Of a DNA stretch of 64,000 nt, positions 9,006-18,699 are shown one piece after another. This stretch comes from Thermoplasmata archaeon. GTDB lineage: Archaea > Thermoplasmatota > Thermoplasmata > Lutacidiplasmatales > UBA184. Numbering within the stretch: the stretch's first letter is position 1; the number at the start of each line of letters is the position of its first letter. Below the pieces are notes generated by a model that ran no database searches, was not told where the DNA came from, and was given only the letters and a program-made list of their open reading frames with translations. The translations under genes were made by a program, and so were the position numbers. Location: positions 36,546-100,545 of the forward strand of contig JAJYXQ010000007.1 in the NCBI GenBank assembly GCA_021796385.1, in the 5' to 3' direction.

Positions 9006-12000
9006 GTGGCGCTGCCATCCAAGGGGAGCCCCTTCGCACAGTCGGCGAGGGAACTACCTCTTATGGGACTTGTGGCGGAGCGCGGGCTCCTGTCCGGGGC
9101 CCTTGCCGAGGCCCAGCAAGGCCAGGGATCCACATGGGTATTGGAGGGCCCCGCCGGGATTGGAAAGACCCGGCTCGCCCGGTGGGTGCAGCAAGAGGCG
9201 GGATGTTCCGCCTACCGGACCTTATGGGGGTACTCGGTTAAGGAGGTCTCCACCCCGTTCTTCCCTTTCCTTCAGATCTTCCGGACCCCCGTAGCCCTTG
9301 CCCGAGGGAGCGCGTCCCAGGACCTGAGAGGGTCTCCCGTCGTCATCATCGAAGAACCGCGCACTCGGGAGGTTTTCGACCAAGTGGGTTCGCTTGGGGC
9401 CGGACGGGCCGTCCTCGTCCTATCCCGGGAGCGGCCGGAGACTCTGAAGTCTCGGTACCCCTCGTGGCCCGAGGGGGTCCGGTCCCTGTGGCTATCCAAA
9501 GGCGAAGGCCCGGAGAAGCTTTCTCCGACGGACATCGATCATCTGGGGAACGCGGTCGAGGACTTCCTGAGGTCCGCCCCCGGGAGCTTGGTCACGATGG
9601 CCGGGATCGAGTTCCTTGTCACCCAGAATGGATTTCCGCCCGTCCTTCGATTGGTCCAGTTCGTCCGGGACGTGGCCGAGGAGACGGGTGGCCAATTGCT
9701 GATCTCCGTCAACCCGGAAAGCCTGGAAAGGCGGGAGGTCTCCCTTTTGGAGGGGGAAGGCGAGGTGCACAATGCCCACCACCTCCCGGAAGCTTCCCCG
9801 ACCGCCCCGGAAACGGGGGTGACCGCGATGATGCGTTATCTCGACGAGCTGGAAGGTGACTCGGCGGTACATCCCATATTGCTGGTCTTTGACGATCTCC
9901 CTTGGGCGGACCCGGACTCCCTACGAACGTTCCAGTTTCTCTCCCGGAACGTTCGAGATCTACGCGTGGTGATGGTGGCCACGGCGCGCACCGACCTGGA
10001 CCCTACGGCTCCAGGGGAGGTTCTTCCCAGCTGGCGCGTACTCTTGGACGATCTCGAGAAGGAAGGATCGATCCGCCGGATCGCCCTCCACGGACTTGGC
10101 CCGAACGAGGCTGCCGACTTGGTGGAGAAGGCCTTTGGCGGAACCCTGCCCTCGGGGGCAGAGGACCCCGTGCTGCGCCATGTTCTCGAGCGCTCGGGGG
10201 GAAATGCGTACTTCCTCCTCGAGACCCTCCGGCAATTGGCGGAGAGGTCCTACCTTCACCTCAAGAACGGGGGACTCTCCTGGAACTTCCCTCCCGGCGA
10301 GGAGGAACGGCTCGGCGACGTGATCCCCGATACCCTTCGGAGGCTCGTGGGGCGTCGTCTTGAACCCCTCCACCCGGATGAACGGGAACTTTTGCAATGG
10401 GCGGCCGTTTGCGGCAGCGAGTTCGACACTGAGCCCCTCGCGGCCATGCTCTCTGTGCCGCGCTCGTCGGTCGAACGGCTGGTCGAGCGGATCGAACATC
10501 GGGAGCACCTTGTCGAGCGCACCCAGGGTACGGGGATGAAAGGGCGGTGGGCCTTCGGTCATCCCTTTGTCTGGGAGGTCGTTTCCGAAGGGCTGCCAAT
10601 GGAGGCATGGCAACGCCACGCCTTGGCGCTTGCCGAGTGGTGGTCGATGCACCGTCCGGAAGAACGCGAGGCCGTGGCTCGCCTGTATCACGAAGCAAAG
10701 GTCGCCGAACCCGGCCTTGCCTGGGTCCGTAAAGCCCTCCAACAGGCGGTGGAATCCCGGAATGTCGAAGCGGCCGAACGGCTCCACCGATGGCTGCAGG
10801 ATCTCCTGGAGGTTGGAGGCATCGCGCGCAACCTCCGAGTCCAAGAAGGTCTCGAATATTCGCTCCGATTGTTGGAGGTCGTCGGCCCCGCTCCTGAGGT
10901 GGAACGGATCCTTCGGGGATTGATGGACCTTCAACCGCCGAACGGCCTGCGCTGGGAGGTCGAGGCGTGCCGCGCCTTCGTCCTAGCCCCCACCGCGCCT
11001 CGGGAGAGCCACGAGATCATCGAAAGAATACGGGCCGAGTGGACCGGGCATGCCGACCTACCCAAGCAGCTTTTGGCCCTGGCGGGGCTGGCCGCGGCCC
11101 GGTCGGCGGCGGCAGAAGCTCGGGAAGAGGACGTGGAACGGGAAGCGGACGGGGTGATCGCGCTCGGGCGGGACCTGCCCGAGTGGATCGAGGCGCAGGC
11201 CACCTATCTTTCGGGCGGGGCCCTCGCCCATCGCGGAACCCTCGGGCCGGCCCGAGAACGGCTCGCCCGTTTGAAAGAACTGAGCGCCGTCACGGGGAAC
11301 GTGCGGACCCTCGCCGACCAGGCGAACCTTGAGATCTTCATTGCGGAAGCTACGGGGGACGTTATCGGACAATGCCATGCGAGCGAACGGAGGGTGGAGC
11401 TTGCCCGTCGGATCGGAAACCCGGCATCCTTGGTGACCGCCCTCTCCAACCTGTCGGTGGGGTATGTTTTGGAAGGCGATCTCGACGGAGCCAAGCGCAC
11501 GCTCGCGGAGTTCCGACAGCTCTGCCACCGGTTCCGCTTCACACGGGCCATACCTCTCTCCCGGGTCCGGGAAGCCGATATCGCCCTTCACGAACGTCGA
11601 TGGAAGGAGGCGTGCGACCTGTTCGAGGAGGCCGAGCAACAGATGATACAGTCTGGCGATCTCGAGCTCCTGCTCTCGGTACGGCTTTCCCACGTGGACG
11701 CCCTACTTTGCCTCGGGGATCTGTCCCGGGCTCTAAGCATCATCGCAACGATCCGGTCCTCGGAACAGGACTTGCGCATTTCTGAGCTCGCAAGCCTCTT
11801 GATGTTGGAGGGACGGGTCTTGCTTGCGCAAGGGGAGCGGGAGGGGTCCCGCCAAAAGTTCGATGAGGCCCTCGCCCATGCCGCGCGGGTGGAGAACTCA
11901 TTCGACCAAGGAATGGTAGAACGACACCTTGCGCAGTGGGAAGAACGCTTTGGAAATGCCGAAAAGGCCCAGGCACTCCGAGCCAGTGCCCGGGCCCGGC

Positions 12001-12080
12001 TCGTGAAGTGCGGTATTGCTCCTAAGTCCTGGGCGATGGAGTGGCCACCCCCTTTCCCGGACGCCGCTCCTCGGGATTGA
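9006..12080 (+). CDS. Large AAA_16/STAND-type ATPase with inserted DUF835 domain and C-terminal helical repeats
   Basis: The protein has 1024 residues. The N-terminal ATPase begins with a P-loop GPAGIGKT at residues 48-55, followed by the TPFFPFLQIFR element typical of AAA_16/MalT-like ATPases. Residues about 107-250 then match DUF835 (PVVIIEEPRTREVF, VLVLSRERPETL, TMAGIEFLVTQNGF, LLISVNPESLERRE). The Walker B strand ILLVFDDLPWADPDSL follows at about 291-306. A winged-helix-like section (LVGRRLEPLHPDERELLQWA) and a long alpha-helical TPR-like half follow. No DNA-binding or catalytic output domain is recognised, so a signalling or assembly-scaffold role is inferred. It starts at GTG 9006; ATG at 9063, which leaves the domain intact, is an alternative. 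It stands alone, divergent from psmA and upstream of the kelch proteins. Confidence 0.8.
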   Translation: MALPSKGSPFAQSARELPLMGLVAERGLLSGALAEAQQGQGSTWVLEGPAGIGKTRLARWVQQEAGCSAYRTLWGYSVKEVSTPFFPFLQIFRTPVALARGSASQDLRGSPVVIIEEPRTREVFDQVGSLGAGRAVLVLSRERPETLKSRYPSWPEGVRSLWLSKGEGPEKLSPTDIDHLGNAVEDFLRSAPGSLVTMAGIEFLVTQNGFPPVLRLVQFVRDVAEETGGQLLISVNPESLERREVSLLEGEGEVHNAHHLPEASPTAPETGVTAMMRYLDELEGDSAVHPILLVFDDLPWADPDSLRTFQFLSRNVRDLRVVMVATARTDLDPTAPGEVLPSWRVLLDDLEKEGSIRRIALHGLGPNEAADLVEKAFGGTLPSGAEDPVLRHVLERSGGNAYFLLETLRQLAERSYLHLKNGGLSWNFPPGEEERLGDVIPDTLRRLVGRRLEPLHPDERELLQWAAVCGSEFDTEPLAAMLSVPRSSVERLVERIEHREHLVERTQGTGMKGRWAFGHPFVWEVVSEGLPMEAWQRHALALAEWWSMHRPEEREAVARLYHEAKVAEPGLAWVRKALQQAVESRNVEAAERLHRWLQDLLEVGGIARNLRVQEGLEYSLRLLEVVGPAPEVERILRGLMDLQPPNGLRWEVEACRAFVLAPTAPRESHEIIERIRAEWTGHADLPKQLLALAGLAAARSAAAEAREEDVEREADGVIALGRDLPEWIEAQATYLSGGALAHRGTLGPARERLARLKELSAVTGNVRTLADQANLEIFIAEATGDVIGQCHASERRVELARRIGNPASLVTALSNLSVGYVLEGDLDGAKRTLAEFRQLCHRFRFTRAIPLSRVREADIALHERRWKEACDLFEEAEQQMIQSGDLELLLSVRLSHVDALLCLGDLSRALSIIATIRSSEQDLRISELASLLMLEGRVLLAQGEREGSRQKFDEALAHAARVENSFDQGMVERHLAQWEERFGNAEKAQALRASARARLVKCGIAPKSWAMEWPPPFPDAAPRD

Positions 12081-12357
12081 AGGCCGGGTGGCCACAGAAA
12101 GCTCGTTCGAGCCGAGGTTCATGGTCCACCTCGGAGCGAAGTTGCCCTCCAGAAGGATCCGGGCGAAGGCAAAACCATGAGGGTAAGGATGGGCATGAAT
12201 ACCGTTGAATAACAACCGACAGCATAAGTACTGCAGCCCCCATTCGGAATCCCGTGCGAAAGCTCCGAGGGTTAGGCCTCATCAGGTCAAGCTCAATCCG
12301 CGTCGGAAGACCAACGCCCTCTCCGTCAGATCCTTGGTTCCCCGGAGGTGAACCCGT
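12081..12357. other. Intergenic leader region before the giant kelch protein
   Basis: There is no supported coding frame in these 277 bases. The last 20 contain GGAGGTGA seven bases before the ATG at 12358, a strong Shine-Dalgarno element unlike the leaderless starts elsewhere in the window. A weak A/T-rich stretch near 12203-12230 may hold the promoter, implying a leader of roughly 100 bases or more. I see no hairpin good enough to call a terminator. Confidence 0.4.
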
Positions 12358-15300
12358 ATGAGGATGCCCCCGTACCTCTCGGTGTACGGCTTTGCCATGG
12401 CCGCCGTCGCCCTTCTCCTTGTGCCGACCGGGATCGTGTTCCACCTACCCCCCGTCCTGAACTCGACCGGTGTCGCCCACGCCCCCGATCACCCATCCAC
12501 TCCCACTCACTCCCGGTCCGTGGTCCCCTCATCCGAAAATTCCCCTTCGGGTCCGCTCTATGCCGCCGAGCGTTCGCTCGCCCAGGGGGCGGGCCCGGCC
12601 TATGGTCGCCCCACTTCGTGTGCGGAGGAGGGAAGTTCTGCCCACTGTGCCCCCACGAAGACTTCCGCCCCCCTCGCAACTCCGCCTGGGGCTGTCGGAT
12701 GGAGAGAGGTGTACCCTGCGGTCCCGTCACCGCGGTCAGACGAGGTTCTCGTCATCGATACAAAGGACAATGTCACCCTGCTCTTCGGAGGGGTGTCGGC
12801 CCAGGGGATCTACCTCGGAGATACTTGGGAGTTTCATTCGGCCTCCGCCTGTTGGCCCTACTCTAGCGCCTGCTCTTTTTTCACGAACACCGGACCTCCC
12901 GGCGGCTATTGGCAAGAGTTGAATGGAACCGTATCGCCGTCCCCCCGTGCCAACGCGAGCGCGACCTATGATCAGATGGACAACGAGGTGCTGCTCTTCG
13001 GTGGCGAGGGGCCCGGAGGCACTGCCCTTAACGATACTTGGACGTTCCAGGATGGCAACTGGACTGAGGTGAATTCTGTCGCGTCCCCGTCGGCGCGATT
13101 TGCGGCCGCGATCTCGGGAGGCAGTGATGGCCGCGCGGTCTGGGGTTCTCCCACAGGTCCGGTCGTCCTATTCGGAGGCGAGACGGCGAACGGTCGAATG
13201 CTAGGGGATACCTGGCAGTTCTCCTCCGGACAGTGGGTCAACGTGACCCCGGCCCGGAGTCCCCCACCGCGTGCGTTCTCGAGCCTGCTTTGGACCTCCG
13301 CTCCATCATTCGCCCTTTTCGGCGGGCTCGGATCGAACCACGTCGTACTTGGCGACCTTTGGATCTGGACCTCAGATCCGCTCGGGACATGCGGGGCGAG
13401 CGGCCTTCCCACGGTATTCTGCGTTTGGCACAATGTGACGGCCAATTTCACCGGCAACCTCCCCTCCCCCCGGTATGGGATGGCGTACTCCTCGAATGGA
13501 GGCAAGCTCTACGGCGGCACGGGTCCGGGTGGGGAACTCTACGGCGACCTCTGGGACTTCACGAACCTCGGCGGCAGCGGTACCCTCACGAACATGTCGA
13601 AGTCGGACATTCTCGTGAACCGCCCCCCTCCCCCTCGAATCGGATCGTCCCTATGCGTCCCCTCCGCCATTTATCCTGGCGGATACGAGACGATGGAAAT
13701 CTATCTGTGGGGGGGCAAGAGCCCTTCCGGAGAGGCCCTTGGGGACAGCTGGACGTTGGAGCTCGTGAATTTCGGGAACAATAGCACGACGGAATACTGG
13801 TGGATCAACATGACCTCGAGCTATCAACTTCCCCAGGGACCCCCTCCCGTCACCGGGATGAGCATGGTCTACGACGACGCCGACCAGGAGGTCGTGCTCT
13901 TCGGAGGGTTCTCGGACGAGATCGATACCCTCGTTCCCCAAGGCCCTCTCAACGACACCTGGACGTATTCGAACGGGGTGTGGACCAATGTGACCTCGTA
14001 TCCGTCCCCATCCGCACGGTGGGACGCTTCGATGGCCTACGACCCCGCCGACTCCGATGTGGTCCTGTATGGCGGGATCAGTGGGACGGCGGACCCGGCG
14101 TACACTAACGACGTCGCCTTGGGGGACACCTGGACCTTCGCCGCGGGCTCCTGGACCGATATCTCACAAATGGTCACCGTCAATGACTCCAGCCAGCCCT
14201 TCTTCGAGCAGCTTGGAATGCTTCCGCGTGGCGGGGCGTCGCTGGCGTGGGACCCGCAAGACCAGGGCCTTCTGCTGTTCGGTGGTTGGGACTCCTTGAC
14301 GGGGCATTGCATATACATGGTGACCATCCTCTTGAAACCCTGCGGGGAAGCGGGGGGCACTTGGCTCTTCAGCAACGACACATGGACCCGATTGACGGCC
14401 TCCGGTCCATCCAACCGTTCGAACGCGGGGATGGTCTGGGACTACGCCGACAATTACATGGTCCTGTTCGGAGGACTCAACGGGCAGGATTTCTACGGGC
14501 TGCGGAGCGGATTGAACCTGGGGTTCCTCGACGATACCTGGAAGTTCACGAACGACACCTGGACCCAGTTGAACCCTACCACCCCTCCCCCCCTCGTCGG
14601 AGCCCCTCAGCTGGCGTACGACCAGAACGACCACGAGGTCATCCTCTTCGGTTCCGGGGCGCCATACCCGACCCTGTGGCCCGCCTTCCCGGGGGACCTA
14701 CCGTCGACCGTCAACAACGGTACGAACGCCACGTGGGCCTTCCGCGCGGGTCAGTGGACGAACCTTTCCGCGGCGTTATCCGAAGCTCCCCCCATCTCTA
14801 ACGACGGGGCGATGGTGTTCGATCAGGCGGACAACACGATCGTGTACGTGACGGGAGACACGCCACCCTACATTGCAAGCGCCGCCCCCATCCCCTCGGG
14901 GTATCCCTATTGGACGACCGTGGTGCCGTACAACTGCTACCCCACAGCGGAGAGCATCCAACTCTTCCCAGTTTCCGGCGGCTATTGCTGGGGGACCACC
15001 TGGACGTTCGGACCTCCGCCTCTTCGTGCGCTCGCCACGGCGACCCCGGCCCAGGGGCTCTCGCCGCTCACAGTCCACTTCACGGGGGCAGCGGTGGAGG
15101 GCACGGGCCCGTACCGCTACCTCTGGAACTTCGGAGATGCCTCACCGGAGTCCACGGCCCAGAACCCGACCCACACGTACAATGCCACGGCCATCTTCAC
15201 AGCGACCCTCACGGTCACCGACAAGAACGACACGAATGCCTCCGTCCGCCTCGAGATATCGACGCTCTGTCCAAACTCGGGGAATTTCGTCTGTGTCGTG

Positions 15301-18300
15301 AGTCATTATGGGGGGTACTTCCTGCATGGAATCTCCGTCCAGAATACTCTCGGGGTATATGCCGAGGACAACAACCAATCCGCCACGTCCGTCACCGGTA
15401 CGATCGGAGGCGCAACGTACACCTTCTCCGCCCCGAAGGGCACGAATGGCGCCTGGACGGTCTCCATCGACATGGGTCAGTTGGCCCCCCGTTCCGTTCT
15501 GGATGTGACGGCAACCTTCCCGGGAGGGGGCACGCTTTCGGAGAATTACAATCTGGGGATCATCGACACTCCGTCGTGGTTGACGGATTTCTTGGGGGGA
15601 GGTCCCACGAACGCCCGGGGCCCGGGGGGAAAGGCCCCGACCCCCCATCCGGATGCGAGTTCCTCGAGTGGGGGGAAGTGGTACGCCATGTATGGCCTGG
15701 GTCGGGAGGTCGACCTTCTCCAGCTCCTGAACGCGTTCAACGTGACCGTCCCCCCCTTCATCAATACGACCAATGGCTCGTTCAAGGTGCTACCCGATTT
15801 CGGCCTCTACGTCAACTACCTTTCGAACGGGTACATCACCCTGGGGGGCTTCGTGTCCGGCACCTACAAGACCCATCCACCCCCCTCTCCCTTCCCTTCG
15901 GATGATGACCCGTTCAACGATATGCCGCAGTCCGGGCCGTCGAACAACGCGGCCTCCAGCGAGACCTTTTCGATCGCCCTGAGACTGGATGTCACGGGCA
16001 CTTGGAAGGTGAACGGCACCACCGACTCGGTGGATTTCGTCTACTTCAACGTCAGCTTGCAGGTCAAGGGCAGCTTGTCCTTCGTGGTCCCGATCGAGGG
16101 CTACGCGCCACCGCAGAATGGGGTCCCCGGGGTGGGCATCTACGTCACCATCACAGTGAAGACGAATCTCTCGTTCACGTTCGTCTTTGCCCCCAATACG
16201 TCGAGGTCCGACGACATTCTGGGACTTGGCATCATGCTCAAGGCATTCATCTTCGGGATCGGTCTGACGCTTGAGGTAGTGCTCACCGCGGCGGTCGCCA
16301 TCGCCTCCGTATCCGGGGGAGGGGACGTGGGGATCACGGCCCAGTTCACGGTGTCAAACAACCAGATGTATCTCTCGAAGTTCGTGCTGTCGGGACAGCT
16401 GTTCATGAGCGCTACTTTCGGGCCTTTCGGGTACACCCTCATGCTCTACTCCGGGATCATCTGGCAATGGACGCCCTCGGGGCTCGTCCCCATACAACGG
16501 CCCGCCGCTCATCCGGCCCCGAAGACGATCGTTTCCCTCCTTCCCCGATACTGGAACGTCACCGGTTACGACTCTCCGGTGTGGGCCAACGGGAGTTGGT
16601 CCGGTACCGCCCTCCACGATGTGTTCCCCTATACCTCTCTCTCCCTGGCTCCTTCGGCGGACGGAGCATCATTCTTGTACATGACGGACGCCGTGAACAA
16701 GAGCGAAGCCGTTGGAACTTCGATCGAGGGGTACGATCTCAACACGGCCACCCGGACCCTCTCCTCCCTCCCGCCCCCGCCTTCGGCCGCCACGCAGGTG
16801 TTGCTCCATCCTCTCCTCCAGAATTTGTCGAACGGGACCGAGCTCGGGCTGTGGCAGGCCATCGTTCCCGCCCAGATCCAAGGCGGCCCCGCGGGCATCC
16901 GCACCGCTGCCTTGCAGGCGGATTACTACAATGCGACCACCGGCGCCTGGAGCACTCCGAGCAACCTTACTCAAACGGGGGTGGCGCAGAGCTTTGTGTC
17001 GGCCCCTTGCGGTGGCGGTGCCGAGGTCGCTGCACTCATCGGCCCCTCGTTCGGTGCTCCCGGGCAATACGTTCAACTTTGGCGACTGAGCAGCACCGGA
17101 TCTAGCCTGGTTACCAACCGGACCGTGGCATCGGTAGAGGCCCTGCAGGGGCTCGATTGCACGACAGGCGATGTGTCCTACCTTACTCCGTCCGGTGCCC
17201 AAGGTCTCCTCAACCTGGCCTCCGGGAGTGTCATTCCGATCCCGCTCGATGTGGGGTACCATGCCGCATCGCTCGGGGCCGTGAGGAACGCTTCGGGAAC
17301 CTTTGCGCTGCTTGAGATCTCCTCGAGCGGTGAGCGGGTCACCGTGTTCGACGCGGGGAGCGGCTCTGCGATATTGTCTCGGGACCTTCCTGGGAATCCT
17401 GTCTCCGTTCAAGTGGTTGGCTTCAATGGGGCCTTTTACGGTGTGATCGGGTACCGATATGGCTACACCATTGAGAACCTCTCGGATGGTCGTCTCCAAA
17501 CCCCCTTCACCTACACAGGGGACATAGCGTCGCTCTCCGGGGTCGAGCAAGGCTCGTACCTGATCGTCACCACGTTGGTCAATACCGGTACTTCTTCCCG
17601 CCCCCTCCTGAACCTCCTTGTGAACGATGTCCCCTTGATCCAGGTGAGCGCCCCGGTCGTCACACCCAACCCCGCCGGTCCCGGAGCCACCGTCAACATC
17701 ACCGCGACCGCAAGTTCCCCCACCCCGGTCACCGTCACCTGGAACGGTCTTCCGGTGGGTTGCACCGCGGGTACGGCGGGGACGTACTCCCTGACGTGCC
17801 CGAACCCCACTCCCGGTAGCTATACGATCTCTCTCACGGCCATGGATGCCGACCTCCACACGGTGACTGGGCCAGGCGTGGTGCTCCGCGTTCTGGCACC
17901 CACGTCTAGTTCTTCCAGCGCCGGAGGTCTTTGGGTGGACCGCCCGCTTGCGACACTTGGGACCGTCGACCCTTCCTTCCCCACCACCTTGCTCGTCGAG
18001 GCCGGGGGTGGAAAAGGCCCCTATACGTACAATTGGTCGGGTCTTCCCTCGGGATGCCTATCGCAGAATGCTTCCCGCATCTCTTGCTCCCCCACGACGC
18101 CCGGGACATACGCCATTTCCGTCACGGTCCGGGATACGGCGGGGCGCTCGGTCCTGAGCCCGGCAATCCCACTGGTCGTGTTCCCGGACCCGTCCGTGGC
18201 GCTCGCCATCGGGAGTTCCCCCGTGGCGGGGCAACCCTTCCTTCTCACGGGCATCGTCTCGGGGGGGATGGCTCCCTACCTCATCTCTTGGCCCCAACTC

Positions 18301-18699
18301 CCCACCGGTTGCCTTGCGACCAATGCCAACCCTGTGCACTGCACGCTCGCTGCGGGGAGCTACCCGGTCTCCCTTGAGGTCCGTGATGCCTTCGGTGTCC
18401 CGGCGTTCGAGAACACGACACTTGTGGTCGCCAAAACGCCTTCCGGGACCGGCACGCCAACCGGCTCGGGCGGGGGCAGCGGAACTGGTAACTCCCTATG
18501 GGAGATCATCCTCCTTGGCGTGGCGATAGCCGCAGCCGCCGGGATCCTCTTTCTTGCTTACTGGCGGTGGCGACCGGGAAAGGGCCTGGCACCCCCCTCC
18601 TCTCCTCCGAGCCCTGCGGTCACCCAACCAACGGCACCATCCCCGCCACCCACGTTCTCCGTTCCCCCTCCACCACCCCCCGGAGTTCCTCCCACATGA
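12358..18699 (+). CDS. Giant kelch-PKD surface protein with C-terminal anchor and proline-rich tail
   Basis: The protein has 2113 residues and a hydrophobic N-terminal segment (about 9-30) acting as signal or anchor. Residues about 120-880 hold 11-12 kelch-like blades (DNEVLLFGGEG ... LNDTWTF pattern), enough for two six-bladed propellers. A PKD domain with YLWNFGDASPES lies at about 887-970. The long middle section is unrecognised and includes a hydrophobic patch near 1290-1320. Three Ig-like modules with GLPxGC and a second cysteine follow, then a membrane helix at about 2046-2068, a basic stop (WRWRPGK) and a Pro-rich tail ending in PPPPPPGVPPT. It begins after a GGAGGTGA ribosome-binding site and overlaps the next gene by ATGA. 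A surface or adhesion role is inferred from architecture. Confidence 0.9.
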   Translation: MRMPPYLSVYGFAMAAVALLLVPTGIVFHLPPVLNSTGVAHAPDHPSTPTHSRSVVPSSENSPSGPLYAAERSLAQGAGPAYGRPTSCAEEGSSAHCAPTKTSAPLATPPGAVGWREVYPAVPSPRSDEVLVIDTKDNVTLLFGGVSAQGIYLGDTWEFHSASACWPYSSACSFFTNTGPPGGYWQELNGTVSPSPRANASATYDQMDNEVLLFGGEGPGGTALNDTWTFQDGNWTEVNSVASPSARFAAAISGGSDGRAVWGSPTGPVVLFGGETANGRMLGDTWQFSSGQWVNVTPARSPPPRAFSSLLWTSAPSFALFGGLGSNHVVLGDLWIWTSDPLGTCGASGLPTVFCVWHNVTANFTGNLPSPRYGMAYSSNGGKLYGGTGPGGELYGDLWDFTNLGGSGTLTNMSKSDILVNRPPPPRIGSSLCVPSAIYPGGYETMEIYLWGGKSPSGEALGDSWTLELVNFGNNSTTEYWWINMTSSYQLPQGPPPVTGMSMVYDDADQEVVLFGGFSDEIDTLVPQGPLNDTWTYSNGVWTNVTSYPSPSARWDASMAYDPADSDVVLYGGISGTADPAYTNDVALGDTWTFAAGSWTDISQMVTVNDSSQPFFEQLGMLPRGGASLAWDPQDQGLLLFGGWDSLTGHCIYMVTILLKPCGEAGGTWLFSNDTWTRLTASGPSNRSNAGMVWDYADNYMVLFGGLNGQDFYGLRSGLNLGFLDDTWKFTNDTWTQLNPTTPPPLVGAPQLAYDQNDHEVILFGSGAPYPTLWPAFPGDLPSTVNNGTNATWAFRAGQWTNLSAALSEAPPISNDGAMVFDQADNTIVYVTGDTPPYIASAAPIPSGYPYWTTVVPYNCYPTAESIQLFPVSGGYCWGTTWTFGPPPLRALATATPAQGLSPLTVHFTGAAVEGTGPYRYLWNFGDASPESTAQNPTHTYNATAIFTATLTVTDKNDTNASVRLEISTLCPNSGNFVCVVSHYGGYFLHGISVQNTLGVYAEDNNQSATSVTGTIGGATYTFSAPKGTNGAWTVSIDMGQLAPRSVLDVTATFPGGGTLSENYNLGIIDTPSWLTDFLGGGPTNARGPGGKAPTPHPDASSSSGGKWYAMYGLGREVDLLQLLNAFNVTVPPFINTTNGSFKVLPDFGLYVNYLSNGYITLGGFVSGTYKTHPPPSPFPSDDDPFNDMPQSGPSNNAASSETFSIALRLDVTGTWKVNGTTDSVDFVYFNVSLQVKGSLSFVVPIEGYAPPQNGVPGVGIYVTITVKTNLSFTFVFAPNTSRSDDILGLGIMLKAFIFGIGLTLEVVLTAAVAIASVSGGGDVGITAQFTVSNNQMYLSKFVLSGQLFMSATFGPFGYTLMLYSGIIWQWTPSGLVPIQRPAAHPAPKTIVSLLPRYWNVTGYDSPVWANGSWSGTALHDVFPYTSLSLAPSADGASFLYMTDAVNKSEAVGTSIEGYDLNTATRTLSSLPPPPSAATQVLLHPLLQNLSNGTELGLWQAIVPAQIQGGPAGIRTAALQADYYNATTGAWSTPSNLTQTGVAQSFVSAPCGGGAEVAALIGPSFGAPGQYVQLWRLSSTGSSLVTNRTVASVEALQGLDCTTGDVSYLTPSGAQGLLNLASGSVIPIPLDVGYHAASLGAVRNASGTFALLEISSSGERVTVFDAGSGSAILSRDLPGNPVSVQVVGFNGAFYGVIGYRYGYTIENLSDGRLQTPFTYTGDIASLSGVEQGSYLIVTTLVNTGTSSRPLLNLLVNDVPLIQVSAPVVTPNPAGPGATVNITATASSPTPVTVTWNGLPVGCTAGTAGTYSLTCPNPTPGSYTISLTAMDADLHTVTGPGVVLRVLAPTSSSSSAGGLWVDRPLATLGTVDPSFPTTLLVEAGGGKGPYTYNWSGLPSGCLSQNASRISCSPTTPGTYAISVTVRDTAGRSVLSPAIPLVVFPDPSVALAIGSSPVAGQPFLLTGIVSGGMAPYLISWPQLPTGCLATNANPVHCTLAAGSYPVSLEVRDAFGVPAFENTTLVVAKTPSGTGTPTGSGGGSGTGNSLWEIILLGVAIAAAAGILFLAYWRWRPGKGLAPPSSPPSPAVTQPTAPSPPPTFSVPPPPPPGVPPT

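Noticed and set aside
11898..12215. Minus-strand frame crossing the end of the ATPase gene
   Set aside because: No recognisable protein pattern, no promoter, and most of it is antisense to the ATPase.
18498..18695. N-terminal extension of the second kelch frame
   Set aside because: It overlaps the membrane helix and tail of the first kelch protein in another frame; the ATGA start at 18696 is followed by a signal sequence.
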